From Vigna angularis (lineage: Eukaryota > Streptophyta > Magnoliopsida > Fabales > Fabaceae), in contig NC_068971.1 in NCBI RefSeq assembly GCF_016808095.1, positions 20,820,501-20,884,500 on the forward strand: DNA of 64,000 bases, written 5' to 3'. The first letter of the stretch is position 1. Every line of letters begins with the position of its first letter. Positions 21,962 to 32,955 of this stretch are shown here, piece by piece. Below the pieces are notes generated by a model. The model worked only from the letters and a program-made list of their open reading frames with translations, ran no database searches and was not told where the DNA came from. The position numbers were made by a program, and so were the translations under genes.

Positions 21962-23517
21962 TGATAATGCTAAATTTTACCATTATTTAAGCATCATTTT
22001 AGTAGTAAAATCAATTCCTTTCTAACTTATAACTTGTTAAATCCTCTTCTTTTGTCTTGTTTTCTAAATATTTGTATTTTTGGCTACTTTGATGTACTTT
22101 CATCTATAATCCCATTTTGTAGCTAAAAATGAGTTTGGAAGAGTCTCCAAGAAATTATAGAGCTGAACCAAATACAAGGCCAGCGAGCGCACGCTTGTCG
22201 CCAGCAAACGGACGTTCGTCCAGTGTGCACGCAGAAGAGGACGCTCGTCCAAGCCAGGTTGGACGCTCGTTCAGAGTTAGGCAGAAGTGGACGCTCGTTC
22301 AAGACGGAGAGAAGAGGACGCTCGTCCACGAAGAAAAGGACGCTCGTCCAGGCAGAAAAGGACGCTCGTCTAAGCCAGGCAGAAGAGAACGCTCGTTGAG
22401 AAGGGACGCTCGGCAGGTAGAAGTGGACGCTCGTCCTTTAGACGTATGAGTGGACGCTCGTCCTTTAGACCTATGAGTGGACGCTCGTCCATTTTCAGTG
22501 GACGCTCGTCCAAAAATTGTTTTCCAGAGAGTTTCACGCCCGGGCGTGAGAAATGAGGCGCCCGGGCGTGACTTTCCAGTGAGTCTCGCGCCCGGGCGCG
22601 AAACAGAGGGGGCGCCGGGCGCGATTTTTATTGATGTGGCAGACAGCTTATTTAACCTAGAAACGTGAAGGGCTTTGGTATCTTTGGCTGCCCAAACACG
22701 ATTTCTCTCATTTGGAGCTCTTGGAGGCGAGCTAGGAGCTGTGGGAACAGTCCTTCTTCAACCTTGGGTCTTCTTCCTTCTTCCATTTCCACCATTGTTG
22801 TAAGCTTGAGCTCTCCATTCATGGAGAGCTAGTTTCATTATTGTTGGGGGATTGATGTAGCCACTGAATTCTTATGTAAACTACTATGTTTTGAATGAAT
22901 TTATGCCTCTTTCATTGATTGTTAGTGTTTAATTCCCTTTCTTAATGCTTGTTGTGAAATTGCTACCCATTACATGATTTTAGGGTTTGCTTGATATTGG
23001 GAAATGTTGGGTAAATCTGGACTTGGATTAAACACCTAAAGGAAATAGTATCTAGGGATAGAGCTAGGACCTTTGGTTGTCTTAAGATCTCAAATCTTAA
23101 TGCAGAAATAATTGTTAGGTTTTCCAAGGGATTGGAGCCTAATAAGGAAGTCTAGGCTCTCTCCACCAAGGGATTGGGTTTGAGTAATTTAGTAGATTGA
23201 CATTGGCATATTAATGAAGAGGAAGTGATTTTCTATACATAAGAGTGAAGTAGGTGAAATCATACCCCCAACATTACCATTCCATATCATTTCTAATCTT
23301 TCCATTTCCAAGTGTTTGAGTATCTAAGATCACTTTTATCAATTATGTTTCATGTTTACTTTAATTGCACAAAAACACAAATTATGAAGCATTCTTTAGT
23401 CTAAGTTAGTTGGAAATTATATGATTGTTTGGTGACACGAGTCTCTTGGGAAACGATATCCGGTCTTACCGGTTTTATTACTTAGAACGATTTGGTACAC
23501 TTGCCAAAGTCTTAACA
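21962..23517 (+). repeat. Athila 5' LTR, about 1,556 bp
   Basis: It starts TGATAATGCTAAATTTTACC and ends near CTTAACA, 6 bp before the PBS. It contains a GACGCTCGTCC word array (22190-22515), four CGCCCGGGCG-type palindromic blocks (22543-22625) and the CTTGGGAAACGATATCCGG signature near the end. It is almost identical to 29933-31420 over the shared length, so the pair is young. Confidence 0.85.
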
Positions 23518-23523
23518 AGTTTT

Positions 23524-23541
23524 TGGCGCCGTTGCCGGGGA
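23524..23541 (+). other. primer binding site, tRNA-Asp type
   Basis: TGGCGCCGTTGCCGGGGA follows the 5' LTR. This is the site typical of plant Athila elements. Confidence 0.88.
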
Positions 23542-23681
23542 CTCGTGGTTAAAACTATACTTTTGTGTGTTTCTAACCAACTTAGGCTTTATTCTTATAT
23601 TCTTTTTTTTTTACTGTGAATAAATTTTGTTTTCTTTTATTTTTGGATAACTTGGTGCTCTAGTATTGTTGTCTCTAGTGT

Positions 23682-26300
23682 ATGCAGGGCACAATCCGTA
23701 CTAGGAGCACAACATGATCTGAACCTCTCCTTTTAGACCTTGAAGTTGTGAAAACTGCCCGTAGAAACAACAGTAGAAGGAGAAGGCAAAACAGGGCTGC
23801 TAGAGAAACTTCTCTCATTCCTGAGATTCCTGAGCAACCATTCATACCTGTTTTTGATCAGGAAGGAGAAGATATGGCCGCCAATCCAAATGGTCATGGT
23901 GATGGCCAAGCTAGACGCACCTTGGAGGACTATTCTACATTCTCAGGGCCTCTTCACTTCAACAGCATTTCTAGGCCAAGAGTTAATGCCGCCAACATGG
24001 AGATAAAGCCTGCTCTCATCCATTTGGTGCAGAAGAATTAGTTCCAGGGCCTTTCTCATGAGAATCCGTACAATCATTTGGCCACCTTCCTTGAGATATG
24101 TAATATTGTGAAGATTCATGATGTTCCTGATGAAGCTATAAGGCTGAGCCTGTTTCCATTCTCGTTGGGAGGAAACGCCAAGGTGTGGTTGAATTCTTTT
24201 CCTGAGAATAGCTTCACAGCATGGGAGGACGTGGTTGCCAAGTTCCTCAACAAATACTTCCCACAGTCAAAAGTAAATAAAGGAAAGCAGGAAATCTCAT
24301 CTTTTCAGCAAGATGGTAGTGAAACTTTGAGCCAAGCTTGGGATAGGTTCAAGGGGTTACTAAGAAAGACGCCCACTCATGGGTTTGATGAGCCTACCGT
24401 CCTGAATATGTTTTTGGGAGGCCTTAAATCCCAAACCAAATTAATGTTGGATGCCTCAGCTGGAGGAAACATCAGATGGAAGACACCTGAAGAAGCACAT
24501 GAGCTGATAGAGAATATGGCTGCTAATGACAATGAATTGCAGAATGAAAGGGCTCAACTACAATCAAAAGGTGTTCTTGAACTACAATCTCAGGACGCCT
24601 TGTTAGCTCAAAACAAAATAATGACTCAACAAATCGAAGCTCTCATGAACAAACTCTCTCAACTACCTAAAGAGCTCCAAAAGGTTTCTCAAGCTCAACA
24701 TCAAGGTTGTGAGCTATGTGGTGGAGATCATATAAATGGTCAGTGTGCCATGCAAGCCAATTTCCAAGAGGTGAATTATATGGGTAATCAAGACCGCCAA
24801 GGTAACTACAACCAAGGGTGGAGACCTCACCCAAGCATGGGTCAAGAACAAGCTGGGCCATCAAATAGACCACCACAACAACAATATCACCAACATCCAT
24901 CTTTATCTGACAGGACCTCAAAGTTAGAGGACACTCTTCAGCAATTTATGCAAGTGTCCATCTCCAACCACAAGAGCACTGAAGCTTCCATTAGAAATCT
25001 GGAGATACAAGTGGGTCAACTTGCTAAGAAGCTCGAGGAGAAACCTGAAAAGAAATTTGTGGCTAACACTAAAGTTAACCCTAAGGAGGAATGTAATGTC
25101 ATTACAACAAGAAGTGGAAAAGAGGTTGGGGTTGATTACAAGAAACAACTGCCAAATAAAGAAAAGAGAAGCAATAAAGATGAGATTCAAGCACAAAAGG
25201 AAATTGATCAAGAGATTGTTGGGGCAGAAGAAGAAAATAAAGGAAAAGAAAAAGAGAAAAAGCAAAAAGAGAAGGAAATTTTGAAACATCTTCCTTATCC
25301 GGAAAATCTTTCCAATAGAGAAAAAGAGAAACATTTGGATCGGTTCAAGCAAATATTCAACCAGCTTGAGATCAAAATACCCTTGACCGAAGCATTGCAA
25401 CAAATTCCTGCTTATGCAAAGTACATGAAGCAATTCCTCAACAAGAAAAAGAGGTATTTAGATGAGGAAACAATTGAAGTGCAGGGAAATTGTAGTGCCA
25501 TCATGCAGAAGACTCTCCCTCCAAAATTTAAAGATCCGGGGAGTTTCACCATCCCGTGCACCATTGGAGACCATGATATAGGGAAGGCTCTTATTGATTT
25601 AGGGGCTAGCATCAACCTAATGCCTCTCTCTATGCTTAAAAAGATTGGTGGTCTTGAAGCCAAGCCAACAAGAATGATGCTTCAATTGGCGGATAGATCT
25701 ATCAAATATCCATTTGGTGTAGTTGAAGATGTGATAATAAAAATTGATAAGCTCCAATTCCCGGTGGACTTTGTAGTGATGGACATGGAGGAAGATGCAG
25801 AAATACCACTCATTCTTGGAAGACCGTTCATGAAGACAGCTAAGGTTGTCATTCATATGGAAGAGGGAATATTGAAAATAAAGGACCAAGATAGAGAAAT
25901 AACGTTCAATGTCTTCGAAGCTGAGCAACAAAGTCGAGAAAAACAGGCTAGTCTTAAAGCCACAGATGAACTTTTATCAGTGACTAGTCTAACAGGGCAA
26001 GCTGCCAAGTTGGTCAAGAAGAGTCTTAATTGTTTCTCCCCAAAAGTGAAGGATGAAGAAGAAGATAGGGAAGATGAAAAAGTTCACCAAGGCTCTATTG
26101 TGGAAAGTGATGAACCCAAACCTGGCAAACCAGTTAAGCTTAAGAGCAGGGTCTGGGTTATCAAGTCTATCAAAGCAAATGGAGTTCTCGAAATTGAGGC
26201 TCCATATTCAAGAAGAGTCAAGTTGGTGACAAGAAAGCTGCTTAGAACATGTTGGTGTCATGAAAGGAAGAAGCACACCAACATCAAAAACCAAACTTAA
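23682..26300 (+). pseudogene. Athila gag-protease with two in-frame stops and no RT
   Basis: From an ATG at 23682 one frame runs to TAA at 26298, broken only by TGA at 23715 and TAG at 24039. The longest open part is 740 codons from 24078. Seen in order: a basic N-terminus; a gag capsid-like region (SLFPFSLGGNAKVWLNSFP, then FLNKYFPQSK); a zinc knuckle CELCGGDHINGQC near codon 211 of that part (CX2CX3HX4C); charged linkers rich in K and E; and a retropepsin site ALIDLGASINLMP near codon 503 with ILGRPFM downstream. After the protease it jumps to a basic C-terminus resembling an integrase tail. RT, RNase H and the integrase core are missing, so the element is non-autonomous. Confidence 0.85.
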
Positions 26301-27235
26301 ATGCTTCATCTGTCAAGCTAAGGACGTTAAACAAGCGCTTACTGGGAGGCAACCCAGCTTTCTAACCTTCCTTCAGTGTTATTTTGTTATTTGAGTGTGA
26401 TTTTGATTGTTTGAATGTGTTTTAGAACTTGTTAAAATTTGTCTGTGTGGAAGCATGTTTGTGTGTTGTGTAGCCTGAGATGTTAATAGTGTGATTTTGT
26501 TGTGTCTTGATTTGTAATTGCTTGTTTTGGAGAATGCTGAGAACTTTTGAAATTGAGCACCAAAATTTTGATTCTTGAATTGAATTTCAAGTGTTAGAGA
26601 TTTGAGCAAGTTTGTTTAGTAAAATCAAGGTGTTTTGGGTTGTTTTGAGAGCTAGAGAATGCAAAAATCAGAAAATTGTACTGTGAGTTGAGCAATTCTG
26701 CAGTCTACTGAAATATGCAGAATTCACGCCCAGGCCCCCCTGACCAGGCGCGCCCAGGCGCGATATGGCACCACCTACGTGCTGGTCGCGCCCGGCGCCC
26801 TCCACACGAGGGGCGCCCGGGCGCGACATGTGCTGGCCCAAATCTTTCTATGTTTTATGTGCACAGTGTGGTCCGTTTCAATTTTCTAACCCTAATCCAC
26901 ACCTCAGTTCAATTCTCTCTCGCTCTCTCTCGTAACCCATCCTCCCAAAGCCTCCAAAACCACCATACACCTCCATCTCAGCCACACTCACTGTCACCAC
27001 ACAACCACCATCACACTCACCATTGTGAACTCTATCACTCACTAACCCTTTCAACTCCACTCAACCCAGCCACTAAACCCTACCACTTAAACATCACACT
27101 CACTCATTCTCTTCACAAAATCAAGTCTATCTGGGCACTCTTCACTCACAGACAAGCTCTCAACTCATCAAAGAACCCCAATTTCAAAATCAATTTTGTT
27201 ACCAATAAGGAGTATTGGTAAATCTTGAAGAAATT
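26301..27235. other. Athila 3' region, first part
   Basis: It opens with GCGCTTACTGGGAGGCAACC (26334 on), a stretch that usually follows pol in Athila elements. At 26725-26830 there are GGCGCGCCCAGGCGCGA and GGGCGCCCGGGCGCGA blocks. Beyond them is C-rich, CAC-rich sequence (26880-27110). The 168-codon frame there is low-complexity and not credible as a gene. Confidence 0.6.
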
Positions 27236-28126
27236 TGTTTTGATGATGCTGCAAGAAGTTTTAGTTGAAGAAGATATTATAATTAGTTAAAAGCAATTTG
27301 TAGAAATTAAATGTAGTAGGAAATTCTTGTAAACTTGCATTTTTAACTGCAATAATCTAATATGGAATGACAATAATCGATTATCACAGAGTCATACAGG
27401 AATAATCGATTATCACATCATATAATCGATTATTACATTTTGAAAACCCTGTAACGGACTTTAATAATCGATTATCACTTTTGATAATCGATTATCAGTG
27501 GCAGTTGGGAGATGTCTTTTCAGTTTTTTGACCCTGCATGAAACTAGGCTTATAAATAGAGGTCTTCACAGCTCTTAGAAAGAACTTTTCAATTGAGAGT
27601 ATTAGAGCTTTGTGCCTAAGGGAAGCTCTCTGTGAGTGAAAAGGATCTATGCCATTTTGAGAATACAGTTTGTCTGAGGAAGTTCTCAAAGTGATAGAGT
27701 GCTCTTGTCTGGTCTTGTGAATAGGAGAAGCTCGCGTTTTGTGTGTCAAAGGTCGGAGCGGTTCTCTTCAAGTTGGCTGAGCAGGTTCTTCCGTTCGTTT
27801 GTCGAAGGAAAGTGTTTTCTATTCTTTACTTATTTTGATTATCTGATTGTAATTTGCAAACCATATTTTAGTGAAAAAAGGTTAATCACTATTCATAGTG
27901 ATTAACGACTGGACGTAGAATCTTTTGATTCGAACCAGGATAAAAATTCTGTGTTGATTTTCTTGATCCCTACAACTCTTAGCACATCAACTGTTCGATA
28001 CAAGTTCGCTAAGAAAATCAATTTTTGAAACCGACTATTTTAACTTGTGTTGTGATCGTTACACGCTTTCCGCTTTATTAATTTATTCCGCTGCGCGACT
28101 CTATAACGGTACCGATTGTTCCAACA
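27236..28126 (+). mobile_element. copia (SIRE-like) solo LTR, 891 bp
   Basis: It runs from TGTTTTGATGATGC to GATTGTTCCAACA with AATT on both sides (a 4-bp match; the fifth base differs). Inside are five ATAATCGATTAT words (27365-27500), a TATA box (CTTATAAATAGAGG, 27549) and a GATCCCTAC stretch near the 3' part, all common in legume SIRE-type LTRs. No PBS or coding sequence follows. Confidence 0.7.
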
Positions 28127-28464
28127 AATTTCACTTCTCCAAAACAAGCAGGTTTCAATTTCTCTGTTTTTAACTTTGTATTTCTGTTCGTGGTTTGAAA
28201 TAGGGTTAGATGTTTGTAATTGAACTGATTGTTGAATGTTGGAGAGGCTGTGGCTCAAGAAAACTAGCCAAACTTCTGCAGAATTTTTCTGCATAACTCG
28301 CGCCGGGCGCCCCCTGCAGGGTCGCGCCCGGGCGCGACTCGTTCTGCCAGTATTTGGCCTGTGTTGAGCTTTTCAACTGTTTTCTTTTTTTTTTTTTTGC
28401 CTTTTGATCTTCTTGTGATTGTTTGTGATGGTTTGTCCTAATTGTTTGTGTATGATTTTAAGCC

Positions 28465-28677
28465 TTGAATGAACATTCTTTTGCACAAACATTGCATTTC
28501 ACTTTGATTATGTGTTGCTCCTCTCACCCAGGTTTCATGACTCCAGCGAAGTATGCTGCCAGAGTAGCTTGGCCTGGAGACCAGACCAATTTTGTAGGGG
28601 GAGGTGGAGCAGCAGCTGGTGAAGATAATGCAGATGAGGAGGAGGATTCCGATACGAGCTATGATAGTGTTTCATGA
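28465..28677 (+). CDS. small acidic ORF in the Athila 3' region
   Basis: A 70-codon frame. Its second half contains YAARVAWPGDQ, a glycine/alanine run and an acidic tail ADEEEDSDTS before the stop. This looks like the C-terminus of an element-encoded protein after loss of its upstream part. It sits where Athila elements can carry a third ORF. There is no transmembrane segment and I do not recognise the domain. It could equally be chance. Confidence 0.3.
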   Translation: MNEHSFAQTLHFTLIMCCSSHPGFMTPAKYAARVAWPGDQTNFVGGGGAAAGEDNADEEEDSDTSYDSVS

Positions 28678-28679
28678 TT

Positions 28680-29932
28680 AGAGTTGGAGACTCCTCTGTG
28701 CACTCACAAGCCCTTTTATTTTGCTTTTACGTTTTGTTTGATTGTCTTTAAATTTGAGTGTGACTTTTACTTTTTAGTTTGTTTGAAGTGTTTAAGTTAT
28801 CTGGCTTGGTAGACTGTGCTGAACCATGATATTTATGCTTGAATATGAAATGATTCTTGAGATGGTTCAAGTTAGTTCAAATTGTGGTTGCTTTATTCAT
28901 GAAAATTATGAGAATGCTCTATGTTTAATTGCGATCAATAATTATGGCAGTTGCTTCATGATGTTGTGGAACCTTGAGTTAACCTTGTGAGATGTTGTGC
29001 CTTATATTTTTCTTGTAAATGCTATCATGTTAGATCACAACTGACTTTGCCTGAGTTTCTCTGAATTGAATCATTTGCTTGCTTGTTGGACATGATCAAG
29101 GTCATATTACTCTTCTACCTCTTTTACATGTTATGAGCCAAATTAGCCAATACTAACCCCCTCAACCTTAATGAAAGATGTCTTCCCTCTTTGAACCTCA
29201 AGTCTATTGAAAATTCCTTGATTTCCCTACCTTGAGCTTAATAGAGCAATCATTTGTACTACAGGAGAATGGTTTAAGTTTGGGGGAGTTTGTTTAGTAT
29301 GGGTGTATTGAGAAAAATAGAAAAGTAACGAAAAAGAAGAAAGAAGAAGAAGAGGAAGAAAAATGAATTCATTGAAAAAGAATTGGGAAATGAGTTGAGA
29401 AGTGGTTTATCCAATTGTGAAGCAAAGAGAGAGACTAATGTTATATCATGAAGTAAATTGTTTTATCTCTTAAGCTCAAGGTGTTTTGTTATCCAGAAAA
29501 ACCATGTTTCTTTCTTAGCCCAACCACAATACAAGCCAATCGAAGTCCTTGTGATGCTAATTTGTTTGTGAATGTGTTTAATTTGGTTGAAACGAAGGGC
29601 AAAGTTGATGTGTGTGACATTGTGATAGTAGAGTGATATTTACACATCCTTATACACTAGAGCATTAAAGGGAAACACTATCTTAAGTGAGGATTGGTTC
29701 TACATAATTCAGTAAAGCATTCTGCCATGATTGTTGATCTCTTATAAACTGTGACATTTGATTGATTCAATGTATTGTGAGCACCACAGTGGAAAACTAA
29801 TTTGTTACACATTTCCAGTTGTTTTAAGTTAAGCAAGTATTGTGAATTCAGTTGTGCTTTTGAAGATTGTTTTATGTTAAAGACAGATACCTTTTGCTTG
29901 AGGACAAGCAAAGTTGTAAGTTTGGGGGTATT
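28680..29932. other. Athila 3' untranslated region with polypurine tracts
   Basis: No gene. AAGTTTGGGGGAGTTTG at about 29276 and AAGTTTGGGGGTATT at 29918-29932 are two polypurine-tract-like stretches. The second directly precedes the LTR start TGATAATG and is the functional candidate. GAGGACAAGCAAAG before it is also typical of Athila. Confidence 0.7.
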
Positions 29933-31443
29933 TGATAATGCTAAATTTTACCATTATTTAAGCATCATTTTAGTAGCAAAATCAATTCCTTTCTAACTTA
30001 TAACTTGTTAAATCCTCTTCTTTTGTCTTGTTTTCTAAATATTTGTATTTTTGGCTACTTTGATGTACTTTCATCTATAATCCCCTATTTTGTAGATAAA
30101 AATGAGTTTGGAAGAGTCTCCAAGAAATTATAGAGCTGAACCAAATACAAGGCCAGCGAGCGCACGCTTGTCGCCAGCAAACGGACGTTCGTCCAGTGTG
30201 CACGCAGAAGAGGACGCTCGTCCAAGCCAGGTTGGACGCTCGTTCAGAGTTAGGCAGAAGTGGACGCTCGTTGAAGACGGAGAGAAGAGGACGCTCGTCC
30301 ACGAAGAAAAGGACGCTTGTCCAAGCCAGGCAGGACGCTCGTCCAAGCCAGGCAGAAGAGGACGCTCGTTGAGAAGGGACGCTCGGCAGGGAGAAGTGGA
30401 CGCTCGTCCTTTAGACGTATGAGTGGACGCTCGTCCTTTAGACCTATGAGTGGACGCTCGTCCTTTGGACCTATGAGTGGACGCTCGTCCATTTTCAGTG
30501 GACGCTCGTCCAAAAATTGTTTTCCAGAGAGTTTCACGCCCGGGCGTGAGAAATGAGGCGCCCGGGCGTGACTTTCCAGTGAGTCTCGCGCCCGGGCGCG
30601 AAACAGAGGGGGCGCCGGGCGCGATTTTTACTGATGTGGCAGACAGCTTATTTAACCTAGAAACGTGAAGGGCTTTGGTATCTTTGGCTGCCCAAACACG
30701 ATTTCTCTCATTTGGAGCTCTTGGAGGCGAGCTAGGAGCTGTGGGAACAGTCCTTCTTCAACCTTGGGTCTTCTTCCTTCTTCCATTTCCACCATTGTTG
30801 TAAGCTTGAGCTCTTCATTCATGGAGAGCTAGTTTCATTATTGTTGGGGATTGATGTAGCCACTGAATTCTTATGTAAACTACTATGTTTTGAATGAATT
30901 TATGCCTCTTTCATTGATTGTTAGTGTTTAATTCCCTTTCTTAATGCTTGTTGTGAAATTGCTACCCATTACATGATTTTAGGGTTTGCTTGATATTGGG
31001 AAATGTTGGGTAAATCTGGACTTGGATTAAACACCTAAAGAAAATAGTATCTAGGGATAGAGCTAGGACCTTTGGTTGTCTTAAGATCTCAATTCTTAAT
31101 GCAGAAATAATTGTTAGGTTTTCCAAGGGATTGGAGCCTAATAAGGAAGTCTAGGCTCTCTCCACCAAGGGATTGGGTTTGAGTAATTTAGTAGATTGAC
31201 ATTGGCATATTAATGAAGAGGAAGTGATTTTCTATACATAAGAGTGAAGTAGGTGAAATCATACCCCCAACATTACCATTCCATATCATTTCTAATCTTT
31301 CCATTTCCAAGTGTTTGAGTATCTAAGATCACTTTTATCAATTATGTTTCATGTTTACTTTAATTGCACAAAAACACAAATTATGAAGCATTCTTTAGTC
31401 AAAGTTAGTTGGAAATTATACTTTTGTGTGTTTCTAACCAACT
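29933..31443 (+). repeat. second Athila LTR, 3' end and PBS deleted
   Basis: It matches the 5' LTR from TGATAATG to GGAAATTATA (31420), then continues as CTTTTGTGTGTTTCTAACC. In the first copy that sequence lies after the PBS (23560-23585). About 136 bp covering the LTR end and PBS is therefore missing. One extra ~31-bp word unit near 30450 makes it longer than the 5' LTR. It is not a normal 3' LTR, since those do not read into leader sequence. Confidence 0.8.
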
Positions 31444-32901
31444 TGTTGAGACCTCGGCAAGCGTACCGGATCGTTCAAGTAATAAATCAGTAAGTCCGAA
31501 TATCGTTTCCCAAGAGATTTGTTATGTTTCACTAATTGTTAAAGTTTACTAATTTAGCGATTAATAAACGTAATTTAGTAACACAGATGAATTTTAGCAT
31601 GCAGATGAAATTAAAATGGTAAAAACAGTCTACTTAAAGTTTACTGGGGTTGAAATTCAAGTTCATCACTCTGGTAATTTTCTACTAACACAATTCCTCA
31701 AAACTAAGCATCGACATCCTAGGCGCATGCAGTCCTGATCCCTCAGAGACAGTTCTTAATCATTCAAACTAAATTGGTAATCCCTTAGCTAATTCAATTA
31801 TCAGATTTGCCTTAAACACAATGTTACAGATGACTAAAAATTCCCTCCTATGTCTAGGACTCGAAATCGAGCAGTTCTATCCTAGGTCTGTGGTCTCATA
31901 CATTTCCCAATGATTTAACCGTTCAAATAGCTCAGATTCCCATCAAAAGCATGAAAAATAAAGATAGAACACATAATTCAAACAAGTTCATGCATTAATA
32001 GAAAAATTACATAGAAGTTCAGAAATTTACTCTCAACCCCAGTGAAATGGCGTTTTAGCTACACATATACAACATAGAAGAGAGAAATGATGGATTGGAT
32101 GGTGGAATTGGAGATTTTCCACCAGGGAAGCCCCTTGGAGCAGCTGCAGTAGCGTCTCCTGGTCTCCTCTCCGTCCAGATCTCTGGTTTTAAAAGAGAAG
32201 CTCCAATAATTGAGTCACGGGGCCATTTTCTGGACGAGCGTCCAATTTTCTGGACGAGCGTCCCAATTCTGGACGAGCGTCCCAATTCTGGACGAGCGTC
32301 CCAAATTCTGGACGAGCGTCCAATTTCTGGACGATCGTCCTCTGCTGAACGAGCTGCTGGACGAGCGTCCTCTTCTGGACGAGCGCCCTCTTCTGGACGA
32401 GCGTTCTCTGCGAGCTGGACGAGCGTCCTCTCTTGGCGACAAGCGTCTGGACGAGCGTTCCCTGCCAGCTGGGCGAGCGTTCTCCGTTGAGCGTCCACTT
32501 GCTGGACGAGCGTCCTCTGCTGCGCTGGACGATGGCCGTTCGTTCTCTGTTCAACGAGCGTCTGCTCGCTATGAAACAATTTTGCGCTCGTTATGTGACG
32601 AGCGTCCCTCACTGGGCGACGAGCGTCCGCGCATCCTTCTAAGTCGCGCCCGGCGCCCCTTTTTCTCGCGCCCGGGCGCGAACCTCTCGGCAGAACAGCT
32701 CCACTAAGCCTGGTCCAAGTCTTTTATGGTATCCAATCCTTATTTTTCATCAAAATAAACAACAAAAGTATCAAAAACATTTAAACAGTCAAAATTATAC
32801 TTATATCAACAATTATATATTTTTCATGAGAATTAACACTAAAATTTACTCAAAAGCACAACAATTTAAGCAACAAAAACAAGTAAAGTTTACACCTATC
32901 A
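31444..32901 (-). mobile_element. antisense Athila-type LTR, 1,458 bp
   Basis: On the minus strand it runs from TGATAGGTGTAAAC to GCCGAGGTCTCAACA. Its 3' part has CTCTTGGGAAACGATATTCG, as in the plus-strand LTRs, but the rest differs, so it is a sister subfamily. It has GGACGAGCGTCC words (32230-32640) and CGCCCGGGCG blocks (32642-32690). The flanks do not match (AACT and GCCCC), so it is not a simple solo-LTR insertion. Confidence 0.78.
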
Positions 32902-32955
32902 GCCCCCTAAGCCCAGCTCACACTGGCCCCCTGAGCCCAGCTCACACTGGCCCCC
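32902..32955 (+). repeat. 24-bp array, right remnant
   Basis: Two further GCCCAGCTCACACTGGCCCC units continue the array that stops at 21961. Confidence 0.9.

Larger units (their letters stand above)
21962..32901 (+). mobile_element. Athila-family composite (LTR, gag-protease, LTR, inverted LTR)
   Basis: It begins with a plus-strand LTR (TGATAATGC) and ends with the start of an antisense LTR (...ACACCTATCA). Both outer ends abut the 24-bp array, with GCCCC on each side. Because GCCCC is part of every array unit, the apparent duplication is weak evidence for a single insertion. Contents are the 5' LTR, tRNA-Asp-type PBS, gag-protease, Athila-type post-pol sequence, a copia solo LTR, a polypurine tract, a second LTR lacking its 3' end, and a head-to-head antisense LTR. 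Confidence 0.75.

Noticed and set aside
24667..25931. Minus-strand frames opposite gag-protease
   Set aside because: They are shadows of the plus-strand coding frame.
26715..27221. A 168-codon S/T/H-rich frame in the Athila 3' region
   Set aside because: Low-complexity C- and CAC-rich translation with no domain; it crosses toward the copia LTR boundary.
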